41,764 nucleotides of DNA from Verrucomicrobiota bacterium (GCA_023457715.1 JAEWKR010000109.1:1-41764), one strand, 5' to 3'. Counted from the stretch's first letter, positions 34,601 to 41,764 are shown. Made by a program: numbers and translations. Notes: a model not told the origin generated them from the letters alone.

Positions 34601-35034
34601 GCCTGTTCGGGCTTGACCCAAGGTCCGCCGGTTTCACTCCAGCCCGGCGAGCTGAAGATGGACATTTCGAGTCCCAGCCGATCGGCCTCGGCGGCGGCGT
34701 GGCGGACAAGTTCATACCATTCGGGCGTCCCAAAGGGAACCTTCGGCTCGACGCTCTGCCCACGTCCCGCAGCGACGTCGGCCAGCATGAACCCGCCGAG
34801 GCCGACGCGCTTCATCCATTCCAGATCCTTGGTGATCCCCTCGCGGGTGACGTTGCTGAGCGTCCAATGCCACCAGGTCCGCGGCAGCGCCGCTTCGGGC
34901 GGCTGCTGCCAATCCCGTTCGAGCTGCAGGGCGTGGTCTCCGAACCCCGCCGTCGCTTCGGGTTGCGCAACGACCGGTGAGCAGGTCAACGCGCCAAGGC
35001 ACAACGCAGCGCGGAGGGAAACGGGGAGGTTCAT
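31660..35034 (-). CDS. Secreted GH106-type alpha-L-rhamnosidase
   Basis: 1124 aa from the ATG at 35034; earlier Met codons run through a heptamer repeat. Signal peptide (LPVSLRAALCLGALTCSPVVAQ). N-terminal catalytic region starts PRTWWHWTLSNVTREGITKD, with GLGGFMLADV and LGLEMSIFSSPGWSETGGPW, as in GH106. A discoidin-like insert (PAWVQYEYAAPLTVRAITLG) follows, and the C-terminus is a beta-sandwich with KYFSGTATYRTTFAL, LDLGQVADLAEVRLNGRALG and PYRVEVTTALRPGENELEVS. Likely hydrolyses rhamnose from pectin-type side chains. GH106 and CE15 are on one strand, 273 bp apart. I have not assigned the two catalytic Glu residues. Confidence 0.88.
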   Translation of the reverse strand: MNLPVSLRAALCLGALTCSPVVAQPEATAGFGDHALQLERDWQQPPEAALPRTWWHWTLSNVTREGITKDLEWMKRVGLGGFMLADVAAGRGQSVEPKVPFGTPEWYELVRHAAAEADRLGLEMSIFSSPGWSETGGPWVKPEQAMKKLVWSETSVAGPQRFSGKLPAPPNTIGQIRDTGASYYTSDAREAPFYADAAVIAYRTPAGESAAAIPQPNVTSHAGPVDGRALLDAALGTLFTLAAPADGSPAWVQYEYAAPLTVRAITLGGRGGSANGIPVGRVLASNDARTWETLVTLPGPQLYRQGMVRTYAFAPVTARYFRLELTGAPLGPAQTMSQVAPRPATQYILSEAVLHSGARVHRWEEKAGFSFLFEYDSVPTPEVPASARVSPGEVVDLTRHVSPDGSLAWDVPAGEWTILRLGYSLTGAKNRPATPEGSGFEADKLSARHMEAYYHGYFDPLEKALGPLFGRSLRYVMMDSWEAGTNNWTDELAAEFKRRRGYDPTPWLPVLTGRVVGDAELSDRFLWDFRRTLADLWADAHYGTMAAKLREKGIGIYAEAAGVSLEMPEDTLLNKSKVEIPMGEFWVRDLHPRLMYLQDVRGAASAAHVYGKKLVAAEAFTGGGYESPATLKRVGDYWMAQGINRIVFHTSAHQPLDTKPGNTMVGIHLNRNITWAEQAKPYLTYVARQSHLLQQGRFVADLAYLLNEGAPSTPPIWSAGTLPVPPEGFDYDWINADVLLNRMQVAADGRLVLPDGMSYRVLVLPGTTRMRPELLRRLRDFVQGGAIVVGRRPEASPSLAGYPQADAEVHALAEEIWGDLDGASRTIRHVGRGAVYWGWPLPRVMEHARIERDFEFSRDLDTDLAWLHRRVGKTDLYYVANTTDRPLELRARFRVAGREAEFWRPVTGAIEPASYAIQGERTVVPLSLAPRESLFVVFRRPATQPTRTLPLAATSTLAELGGRWDVTFPPNLGAPATITLAKLQSWTEHAEPGVKYFSGTATYRTTFALAARATEARVWLDLGQVADLAEVRLNGRALGVLWAPPYRVEVTTALRPGENELEVSVTNQWTNRIVGDATVPDGQKVLSLAAPPPDRGGGIFGRGPQAPLESGLLGPVRLIEQRPE

Positions 35035-35054
35035 GGGGTCCGGGGCGGCTTCAT

Positions 35055-35445
35055 GAACATCGAACATTGAACATCGAACGTCGAACCTGGATTCCGAAGT
35101 AGCCACAGAGAGCACAGAGCTCCGACACATCCACCTTCGCCGAGCCTACGGCGGACATGGAGGACACGGAGGCCGCGTCCGGGATTTGAGATTTGAGATC
35201 TGAGATTTGAGATCAGCTTCAAGTCATCGAATCGCTGGCGCTCTTCGCTACACGAAGGCGCTTGGGCGTAGCGAAGAGCGCCAGCGATTCGAAATCCGAG
35301 GAGGGACGTGGCGAAAACACGGGCTCCGCTGATCGACTCGCTGGCGCTCCTCGCTACGTTCGGATAGCCGCGGACTCGTTCGATGTTCGATGTTCGACGT
35401 TGGACCTGGATTCCGAAGTAGCCACAGAGAGCGTAGAGCTCCGAC
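35055..35445. repeat. Composite repeat module with perfect 25-bp REP hairpin
   Basis: GAACATC/GAACATT heptamers (35057-35082) run into the start side of the GH106 gene, then the GATTCCGAAGTAGCCACAG block, GGACATGGA/GGACACGGA words, a GAGATTT heptamer array (35181-35214), the perfect REP pair (35227-35251 with 35268-35292, 25 bp, 16-nt loop), a further REP unit (35334-35357, minus), the GCGGACTCG linker, and TTCGATG heptamers (to 35399). It parallels 13686-14175 in order and sequence. No gene. Confidence 0.88.
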
Positions 35446-35448
35446 CGC

Positions 35449-36237
35449 CTACTGCGGCGCTTCCGGCCCGCCCGTCGTAAACCGCCCGGTGATCTCCTTG
35501 ATGCGGGCGGAGACGGACTCGCTGGCGCGGCGGGTGGCATCCTCGGCGGTCGTGGGTGGCGTCGTCGAGAGCGCCAGGGCCATGACGTCCAGCGCGAGCA
35601 TCGCCTGCGTGCCGGCGTGCGCGTACGCCTCGTAATACTCCGGCGCGCGATCGATCTCGGCCGCCGCCGAATTTGCCCAGGCTTCTGCGTCCACGATCCG
35701 TTTCGCCGTCAGGGTGGGCTGGGCGCGGTAAAGCTCATCCGCCTGCTCGATGATGCGCTTCACGGCGCGCTTGAGCGGCTCCTTTTGATCGGCCTCGCCG
35801 AGTCGGCGCAGGGTGAGCGCAATCTCGTCGAGCATCGCCATGCTCGGCGCCAGTTCGCGCTGCAACGCATTCGTCCCGCGGCGCAGCGTTTTTTGGATGG
35901 CCGCCATCGAAGCCTGCGTCCGCTCAATCTCCTTGCGCAGGGCCTTGTCGGTGGGCGCCGCCTTGAATCGCTCCAGCTGTTCCTTGCCCACCCGGAGCAA
36001 CTCCTCGTGTTCCGCCGTGTGTGCCGCGTGCGATTGCTTGAGCACGCCATGCCGCTCGCGCGCGAAATCACCGATGGCCTTCACGTAGTGGGTCAACGCC
36101 TCGCCGATCCCGATGCACGCGACCAGCGACTGAAAGAGGAACTGCCGGCTCGTGTCCGACTTGGTCTCAACCAGGTTGGCCTGGATCCGGGCGATCCGCG
36201 CATTGAGGGCGGTTTCCGCTTTTTCGATCGGTGTCAT
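35449..36237 (-). CDS. Helical coiled-coil protein, unknown function
   Basis: 262 aa from the ATG at 36237. Soluble, mainly alpha-helical with coiled-coil heptads (KALRKEIERTQASMAAIQKT) and a DQKEPLKRAVKRIIEQADEL helix. LVACIGIGEALTHYVKAIGD might be an amphipathic or buried helix. Starts beside a heptamer array (36255-36296), and the last codons GPEAPQ with the stop lie close to a repeat. I recognise no family. Confidence 0.7.
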   Translation of the reverse strand: MTPIEKAETALNARIARIQANLVETKSDTSRQFLFQSLVACIGIGEALTHYVKAIGDFARERHGVLKQSHAAHTAEHEELLRVGKEQLERFKAAPTDKALRKEIERTQASMAAIQKTLRRGTNALQRELAPSMAMLDEIALTLRRLGEADQKEPLKRAVKRIIEQADELYRAQPTLTAKRIVDAEAWANSAAAEIDRAPEYYEAYAHAGTQAMLALDVMALALSTTPPTTAEDATRRASESVSARIKEITGRFTTGGPEAPQ

Positions 36238-36254
36238 GGGTCAGGGCGAGCTGC

Positions 36255-36296
36255 GGGACCCGGGATGCGGGTATCAGGATGCAGGATTCAGGATGC
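36255..36296. repeat. Six GGGATGC-type heptamers
   Basis: GGGACCC, GGGATGC, GGGTATC, AGGATGC, AGGATTC, AGGATGC: exactly six period-7 units in the gap between the unknown helical gene and mntR, both minus strand. Single orientation. Confidence 0.85.
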
Positions 36297-36318
36297 GCGA
36301 CACCGGGCTGTCACCGGT

Positions 36319-36978
36319 TTATTTCTCCGGCTCGACCAGGATGCGACCCGCGGCGGCGAGGCTCAAGGCGGCGTGACCGGCGGTTTTGCGGAGCGTCACG
36401 AGGCCACCCGCCAGATTCCGTTCGATGACGCGGACCTGGGTGCCGGGCAGCAGGCCGTTCTTCTCCGCAAACTGCAGGAAGTCGGGGGATTGCTCGGTGA
36501 TGCGGACGATGCGCAACGGTTTGTCGACCACGCAGGTGGCAAGGGTGGCGTAAACCTGGGAGTTCAACTTGCCCTGGGCGCTCGGAATGGGATCTCCGTG
36601 CGGGTCGGCCAACGGGTGCCCCAGCAGCGCGTCCAGCCGGTCCAGAACCGCATCGGAAATGGCGTGTTCCAGCTGCTCCGCCTCCTGATGAACCTCGCCC
36701 CAGTCCATCTTCAGGACATTCACGAGGAAGGTTTCGACGAGCCGGTGTTTCCGGAGGACGTTCAGGGCGACGCGGCGCCCGCTGGCCGTCAACTTCACCC
36801 CGAGCCGGGGCTGATGGTCCACCAACCCTTCCTCAGCGAGGGCCTTGACCATGGTCGTTGCCGTCCCCGGGACCACCGACATCGAACTCGCCAACGCTCC
36901 CATGCTGACCAGTTCGCCCGATTCCTCGGAGAGCAGGAGCAGGTGCTTCAGGTAGTTCTCGACGGTACTGCTGGCCAT
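36319..36978 (-). CDS. mntR: DtxR/MntR-family metalloregulator
   Basis: 219 aa from the ATG at 36978. Winged helix (ENYLKHLLLLSEESGELVSM, VPGTATTMVKALAEEGLVDH), dimerisation/metal domain (ALNVLRKHRLVETFLVNVLK, EVHQEAEQLEHAISDAVLDRL with the conserved Glu/His ligands), then an FeoA-like C-terminal SH3 domain (GLLPGTQVRVIERNLAGGLV). With Mn2+ or Fe2+ it should repress the divergent importer. The symbol is based on genome context; IdeR/DtxR-like iron response is the alternative. The operator candidate lies at 37028-37045. Confidence 0.92.
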   Translation of the reverse strand: MASSTVENYLKHLLLLSEESGELVSMGALASSMSVVPGTATTMVKALAEEGLVDHQPRLGVKLTASGRRVALNVLRKHRLVETFLVNVLKMDWGEVHQEAEQLEHAISDAVLDRLDALLGHPLADPHGDPIPSAQGKLNSQVYATLATCVVDKPLRIVRITEQSPDFLQFAEKNGLLPGTQVRVIERNLAGGLVTLRKTAGHAALSLAAAGRILVEPEK

Positions 36979-37027
36979 CTCCCCGCGACAAATACCTCGA
37001 CGCGTGTTTGACGCAACCCAAGATCGC

Positions 37028-37059
37028 TTTTTGACAAATCAAAAAACGGAGCCTACATT
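37028..37059 (+). promoter_or_regulatory. Promoter with overlapping MntR operator
   Basis: TTGACA (37031-37036), 17 bp, TACATT (37054-37059). The -35 lies inside the perfect dyad TTTTTGA-CAAA-TCAAAAA (37028-37045), a good DtxR/MntR-family operator. Bound repressor would occlude RNA polymerase. The predicted transcription start (about 37066) falls at or next to the ATG of the next gene (37067). Confidence 0.75.
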
Positions 37060-37066
37060 CCTCAAT

Positions 37067-38095
37067 ATGCCTGCGTCCCTGCCTTGTCCCCCGATGGTCG
37101 CCACGTCCCGTTCGTCGCGTCGCAGCGGGCGGTTGTCCTGGCTGGGCCTCGCTCTCGTGGTGGCCCTGCTCGCCGGCTGCTCGGCGGAGAAACCGGCGGC
37201 CCGCGTGCTGACGCCGCCCTTTCGCACGGTGGTGACCACCGCGATGGTGAAGGACGTGGTCACGCAGGTGGCGGGCGAGCGGGCGCAGGTGACCGGCCTG
37301 ATGGGGGAGGGCGTGGATCCCCATCTGTACAAGCCCACGCGGGACGACGTGCAGCAGCTGCTCGACGCCGACCTGGTTTTCTACTCCGGGCTGATGCTCG
37401 AGGGTCGCATGGCTGACATGTTCCGGAAGGTCGCCCAGCGCGGGACCCCGGTCTTTGCCGTGACCGAGTTGATCGACCGGGCCTCGCTCCTCGAACTGGA
37501 GGCGGGGCACACCGATCCTCACGTGTGGATGGACGTGCAAGCCTGGTCTCGCGCCGTCGAGGCGGTGGCGCAGGCCCTGCAGCAGGTGGATCCGGGCTAC
37601 GGCGGCTACCACGAGCAGGCGGTACGCTACGTCGCGGAGCTCAAGCGGCTCGACGACTATGCGCGCAAGGTCATCGCCTCGATTCCCGAGTCGCAGCGGG
37701 TGCTCGTCACCGCGCACGATGCCTTCAACTACTTCGGTCGGGCCTACGGCATCCAGGTTGTGGGCGTGCAGGGCATCAGCACGGAGTCCGAAGCCGGCGT
37801 GCAGGACATCAACGGCCTGGTGGACCGGCTCGTCACCCAAAAGATTCCCGCCATCTTCGTCGAATCGAGCGTCTCCGATAAGAACGTGCGAGCCATCATC
37901 GAAGGCGCACAGAACCGCGGGTGGAAGGTCTCAATCGGGGGCACGCTGTTCTCCGATGCGATGGGCGCCCCCGGCACTTACGAGGGCACCTACATCGGCA
38001 TGATCGATCATAACGTCACGACCATCGCGCGCGCGCTCGGGGGTGACGCCCCCGGACGCGGGCTCAACGGGAAACTCGGGGCCAAGGCTGAATGA
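37067..38095 (+). CDS. mntA: Metal-binding lipoprotein of Mn/Fe ABC importer
   Basis: 342 aa from ATG 37067; an in-frame ATG at 37094 gives a shorter signal. Lipobox LLAGCSAEKP follows the transmembrane stretch. Cluster A-I solute-binding protein: metal ligands H (GVDPHLYKPTRDD), H (TDPHVWMD), E (FVESSVSDK) and D (GMIDHN) form the His-His-Glu-Asp set typical of Mn/Fe rather than Zn binders, and the His-rich loop of ZnuA is absent. The first gene of the operon. C-terminal codons KAE-stop lie in a GGCTGAAA octamer array that reaches the next start codon. Confidence 0.93.
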   Translation: MPASLPCPPMVATSRSSRRSGRLSWLGLALVVALLAGCSAEKPAARVLTPPFRTVVTTAMVKDVVTQVAGERAQVTGLMGEGVDPHLYKPTRDDVQQLLDADLVFYSGLMLEGRMADMFRKVAQRGTPVFAVTELIDRASLLELEAGHTDPHVWMDVQAWSRAVEAVAQALQQVDPGYGGYHEQAVRYVAELKRLDDYARKVIASIPESQRVLVTAHDAFNYFGRAYGIQVVGVQGISTESEAGVQDINGLVDRLVTQKIPAIFVESSVSDKNVRAIIEGAQNRGWKVSIGGTLFSDAMGAPGTYEGTYIGMIDHNVTTIARALGGDAPGRGLNGKLGAKAE

Positions 38096-38155
38096 CGGAA
38101 AGGCTGAAAGGCTGAACGGCTGAAATGGAACTCGAAACCAGAAACCAGAAACCAG
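38086..38155. repeat. Octamer array filling the mntA-mntB gap, then AACCAGA heptamers
   Basis: Five octamers (GGCTGAAT, GACGGAAA, GGCTGAAA, GGCTGAAC, GGCTGAAA; 38086-38125) include the stop codon (38093-38095) of mntA and lead to the ATG (38125) of mntB. AACCAGA heptamers at 38136-38155 then encode part of the N-terminus of mntB (ETRNQKPATS). Confidence 0.88.
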
Positions 38156-38934
38156 CAACATCGTCGGTTGTGCCCCTGTCCATTCGTGGGCTGAATGTCG
38201 CCTACCAGCGCAAGGTCGTGGTCTGGGACCTGGACCTCGAGGTGCCCGCGCATCAGGCCACGGCGATCGTGGGGCCAAACGGCGCCGGCAAGAGCACCAC
38301 GCTGAAGGCGGCGCTCGAGTTGGTGCCGCGCGCCTCCGGTCGCATTCTGTTCTTCGGCCAGCCTTACGAGTCGGTGCGAGGCCGTGTCGCCTACGTGCCA
38401 CAGCGCGAATCCGTCGACTGGGATTTCCCGGTCAGTGCGACGGATGTGGTGGCGATGGGGCTCTACCGCCAGATCGGGTGGTTCCGCCGGGTGACGGGCG
38501 AGCATCGGCGGCGCGCCCGCGAAGCGCTCTCCCACGTCGGCCTTGGCGATTACGTCGACCGGCAGATCAGCCAGCTGTCCGGCGGGCAGCAACAGCGTGT
38601 CTTCCTGGCACGGGCCCTGGTGCAGAACGCGGACCTCTACCTGATGGACGAACCGTTCGCGAGCGTCGACGCGGCGACCGAACGCGCGATCGTCACGATC
38701 CTCCGTGAACTCCGAAGCCAGGGGAAGACGGTGGTGTGTGTGCACCACGACCTGCAGACCGTGCCCGAGTATTTCGATCATGTGGCCCTGATCAACATGC
38801 GGGTGGTCGCGCAGGGGCCGGTCGCGACGACCTTCACGGAGGAGAATCTGCGCAAGACCTACGGGGCAAAGCTGTCGCTGCTGGATGCGGCCGTGGAGGC
38901 GGCGGTGCGACAGGACATCAAGCCGGGAAAATGA
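38125..38934 (+). CDS. mntB: Mn/Fe ABC importer ATPase
   Basis: 269 aa, ATG 38125. Walker A GPNGAGKST, signature LSGGQQQRV, Walker B LYLMDEPFA and H-loop VHHDLQ. Belongs to the Zn/Mn/Fe import ATPases (ZnuC/MntB). The N-terminal 20 residues are encoded partly by repeat DNA; LSIRGLNVAYQ starts the conserved region. The stop overlaps the ATG of the next gene (ATGA). Confidence 0.95.
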   Translation: MELETRNQKPATSSVVPLSIRGLNVAYQRKVVVWDLDLEVPAHQATAIVGPNGAGKSTTLKAALELVPRASGRILFFGQPYESVRGRVAYVPQRESVDWDFPVSATDVVAMGLYRQIGWFRRVTGEHRRRAREALSHVGLGDYVDRQISQLSGGQQQRVFLARALVQNADLYLMDEPFASVDAATERAIVTILRELRSQGKTVVCVHHDLQTVPEYFDHVALINMRVVAQGPVATTFTEENLRKTYGAKLSLLDAAVEAAVRQDIKPGK

Positions 38935-40418
38935 AGGCGGCCTTCGGACGAAGTTCAGTGTGGATCGCACTCGTCTGTGCGCTGGCGGTGGCGGTGGGCC
39001 TCGGGCTGCTGCAACCGTCGCAGGCGGAACGCGCCCGGACCAGCGGGCGCTCCATCACCGACAACGGCTTCCGCTGGCCCACCGGCGCGGAAGTGCGCCG
39101 GGTCGTCACGCTCGCCGATCACAACACCCGCGTGGTGTTCCTGGGCACCGCGGCCCTGGGTGCGGCGGGCGGGCTGGTGGGCACCTTCCTGCTGCTGCGG
39201 AAACGCTCGCTGCTCAGCGATACCGTCAGCCATGCCACCCTTCCTGGGCTGGCCCTGGCCTTCATCCTGATGGAATCGCTGGGCCACAGCGGACGCTCGC
39301 TTCCCGCCCTGCTGGGCGGCGCCGTGGCTTCAGGGTTGCTCGGCATGGCGTTCATCTCGGCAGTGCGGCGCTGGACCCGGGTCAAGGACGACGCGGCCCT
39401 GGCCATCGTGCTCAGCGTGTTCTTCGGCTTTGGCATCTGCCTGACCGTTACGATCCAGCAGATGCCCACCGGCAATGCCGCGGGCATCACGAACTTCATC
39501 TATGGCAAGGCGGCATCGATGACCGCGGCGGATGCACAGCTGATTCTCTGGAGCTCGGTCGGCACCGCGGCGCTTTGCCTCCTGCTCTACAAGGAATTCA
39601 AGCTGCTGTGCTTCGATGAAGCCTTTGCGGCCGCGCAGGGCTGGCCGGTGATGGTGCTCGATGGGCTGCTGATGGCGCTGGTGGTCGCCGTCACGGTGAT
39701 CGGGCTGCAGGCGGTCGGCCTCCTGCTGGTGGTCGCCATGCTGATCATTCCGCCGGCGGCGGCCCGGTTCTGGACCGACCGTCTCTTTGTCAGCGGCGTC
39801 GTGGCGGGCTGGATCGGCATTGTCAGCGGCGTGGCGGGCGTGGCGGGCAGCGCGCTGTTTCCCAAGCTCCCGGCCGGCGCGGTCATCGTGCTCGCCGCCT
39901 TCGGGCTGTTCGGCATGAGCCTGCTGCTGGGCACGCGGCGCGGACTGCTGGTGCGCTGGCTGGAGCAGCGGCGGATCACGGAGCGCGTCGGGCATCAGCA
40001 TCTGATGCGCGCCTTTTACGAGCTCGCGGAGGACCGGACGCCACCCGGGGAACCGCCGGCGCTGGCGCTGCCCGTCGAGCTCGAGGCGTTGCTCGCGCAG
40101 CAGACCTGGACCCGGCGGGGTTTTCTCGACCACCTGCATCGCGCGCGGCGCGCGGGACTCGTCCGCGCCACCGCGCCAGGCTGGTGGAAGCTGACCTCGG
40201 CCGGTCGGGCGGAGGCGCGGCGCGTCATCCGCAACCACCGGCTCTGGGAGCTCTATCTGATCCAGTATGCCGACATCGCCCCCTCCCAGGTGCACCGCGA
40301 CGCCGACCAGATCGAGCACATCGTCGATCCGGATATCCTCGGCGAACTCGAGGAGCTCCTTCGCGAGCGGTTCGCCCCCGCCGTGGTGCCCGCAAATCCC
40401 GAAGGAGGCGGCGCATGA
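38931..40418 (+). CDS. Mn/Fe importer permease fused to a DtxR-like domain
   Basis: 495 aa, ATG overlapping the ATPase stop by 4 bases. Residues about 1-340 are an ABC-3 permease with eight or so helices (RVVFLGTAALGAAGGLVGTF, SDTVSHATLPGLALAFI, IGLQAVGLLLVVAMLIIPPA). Residues about 350-495 are soluble: winged-helix-like (LPVELEALLAQQTWTRRGFL, LTSAGRAEARRVIRNHRLWEL) and a DtxR dimerisation/metal helix (YADIAPSQVHRDADQIEHIV, DPDILGELEELL) closely parallel to the MntR in this window. The metal ligand set in this region includes Glu/His. Such a fused domain could act as a cytosolic Mn/Fe sensor of the permease. Known fusions of this kind exist in a few lineages. Confidence 0.9.
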   Translation: MKAAFGRSSVWIALVCALAVAVGLGLLQPSQAERARTSGRSITDNGFRWPTGAEVRRVVTLADHNTRVVFLGTAALGAAGGLVGTFLLLRKRSLLSDTVSHATLPGLALAFILMESLGHSGRSLPALLGGAVASGLLGMAFISAVRRWTRVKDDAALAIVLSVFFGFGICLTVTIQQMPTGNAAGITNFIYGKAASMTAADAQLILWSSVGTAALCLLLYKEFKLLCFDEAFAAAQGWPVMVLDGLLMALVVAVTVIGLQAVGLLLVVAMLIIPPAAARFWTDRLFVSGVVAGWIGIVSGVAGVAGSALFPKLPAGAVIVLAAFGLFGMSLLLGTRRGLLVRWLEQRRITERVGHQHLMRAFYELAEDRTPPGEPPALALPVELEALLAQQTWTRRGFLDHLHRARRAGLVRATAPGWWKLTSAGRAEARRVIRNHRLWELYLIQYADIAPSQVHRDADQIEHIVDPDILGELEELLRERFAPAVVPANPEGGGA

Positions 40419-41314
40419 ACTGGACCGAAGTCGACACGTGGATCGTGGTCACGGGCGCGCTCATCTCCATGGCGTGCGCGCTGCCCGGGCTGTTTCTGCT
40501 GCTGAACCGGCAGAGCATGCTCGGCGACGCGATCAGCCACAGCGTGCTGCCTGGCGTCGCGATCGCGTTCCTTGCTACCCAATCCCGCGCCCCATGGGCG
40601 ATGTTGCTGGGGGCGATCATCGCGGGGCTGCTCACCGGCGTGCTGACCCAGCTGGTGCAACGGCTCGGCAAGGTCGAACCCGGGGCCGCCACGGGCGTCG
40701 TGTTCTGCTCCCTGTTCGCGCTGGGCTTGATTCTCATCCGGGTGGCCGCTGATCACGTGGACCTTGATCCCGGGTGTGTGCTTTACGGGAGCATCGAAAC
40801 GGCGGTGATCGACGTTGGGCCGATCCCGGGTGTGGCCTGGCAGTCGGGCGCTTTGCTTTTGGTGAACCTGCTCCTCGCCTGGCTGTGTTTCAAGGAGCTG
40901 ACGATTGTGGCGTTCGATCCCTCGATGGCGGCGACGCAGGCCGTGCGGCCCGAATGGGTCCGGCAGGCACTGGTCATCGTGACTGCCATCACCACGGTGC
41001 TGGCCTTCGAAAGCGTGGGAAGCATCCTGGTGATTGCGATGCTGGTGGCGCCGGCGGCCGCGGCCACCCTGCTCTCGCACCGCCTGCGCACGATTGTGGC
41101 CCTCACGCTGATCCTCGCCGCCGCCAGCGCCGTGCTCGGCCACATTGCGGCGGTGGCGGTTTTTCCTCCGCTTCTGCGGAGCCTGACCGGGCTCGAAGGC
41201 ATCAGTGCGACGAGCTCCGCGGGGATGATGGCCGTGATGGCCGGCTTGATCTTCGTCGGTTGCTCGGCCTGGCACATTGTCATGCAGCGCCGCGGCGCGA
41301 CCGTGCCATCATAG
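40415..41314 (+). CDS. mntC: Mn/Fe importer permease 2 (no extra domain)
   Basis: 299 aa, ATG overlapping the previous stop by 4 bases with GAAGGAGG upstream. ABC-3 permease with about eight helices; GDAISHSVLPGVAIAFL and LAFESVGSILVIAMLVAPAA match permease 1. Probably forms a heterodimer with permease 1 and the ATPase. The operon order is lipoprotein, ATPase, permease with sensor domain, permease. Repeat arrays start immediately after the stop codon. Confidence 0.94.
   Translation: MNWTEVDTWIVVTGALISMACALPGLFLLLNRQSMLGDAISHSVLPGVAIAFLATQSRAPWAMLLGAIIAGLLTGVLTQLVQRLGKVEPGAATGVVFCSLFALGLILIRVAADHVDLDPGCVLYGSIETAVIDVGPIPGVAWQSGALLLVNLLLAWLCFKELTIVAFDPSMAATQAVRPEWVRQALVIVTAITTVLAFESVGSILVIAMLVAPAAAATLLSHRLRTIVALTLILAAASAVLGHIAAVAVFPPLLRSLTGLEGISATSSAGMMAVMAGLIFVGCSAWHIVMQRRGATVPS

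Positions 41315-41764
<450 letters not shown>

Overview
The window is a GC-rich chromosomal segment, most likely from Verrucomicrobiota, family Opitutaceae. The pointers are a large TonB-dependent receptor with a carboxypeptidase-like N-terminal domain beside a LacI regulator, a bacterial CE15 esterase beside a GH106-type rhamnosidase, a metal-dependent (Cys-type) KdsA, and intergenic spaces full of short-word tandem repeats. KdsA and the TonB receptor show a Gram-negative envelope. The taxonomic call is inferred from gene style, not proven.

Layout. 1-4820: a composite repeat, then a TonB receptor (minus) divergent from a LacI regulator (plus), with two matching palindromes between them. 4963-11389: plus-strand housekeeping genes: a DUF6941-like protein, an adenosine-kinase-like PfkB kinase, a small membrane protein, pyrG, kdsA, a lipoyl/E3-binding mini-protein and fabH. 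11475-13605: minus-strand orphan sugar-binding protein, rsmE and tRNA-Leu(CAA). 13606-14505: repeats only. 14506-18358: DUF1801 protein, SixA-like phosphatase, tandem universal stress protein and a secreted beta-lactamase-fold hydrolase. 18495-23954: a LysR regulator divergent from a DHA2 MFS exporter, an S33-type hydrolase, an NhaP2-type antiporter and a 73-aa protein. 24192-29826: a secreted GH11 xylanase-like protein without the usual thumb, two tandem paralogous membrane-anchored helical proteins of unknown function, and a histidine kinase/response regulator pair. 30052-35034: GH106 and CE15 on the minus strand. 35449-41314: an unknown helical protein, then a DtxR/MntR regulator divergent from a four-gene Mn/Fe ABC importer whose first permease carries a C-terminal DtxR-like region. 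41315-41764: heptamer repeat arrays.

Functional reading. Plant polysaccharide use runs through the window (TonB receptor with LacI, GH11, CE15, GH106, orphan sugar-binding protein), together with metal homeostasis under an MntR-like regulator and core nucleotide, lipid and LPS genes.

The most unusual content is intergenic. Many spacers carry tandem arrays of a short word, very often exactly 7 nt, with 6, 8 and 10 also seen. The word differs from spacer to spacer, but the two arms inside one spacer carry the same word in inverted orientation. REP-like hairpins (GTAG plus an imperfect palindrome) occur singly and as inverted pairs, and the arms of different pairs covary. Several arrays run into genes: they encode a loop in RsmE, a segment of the CE15 esterase, C-termini of three proteins, and the entire gap between two genes of the metal importer operon.
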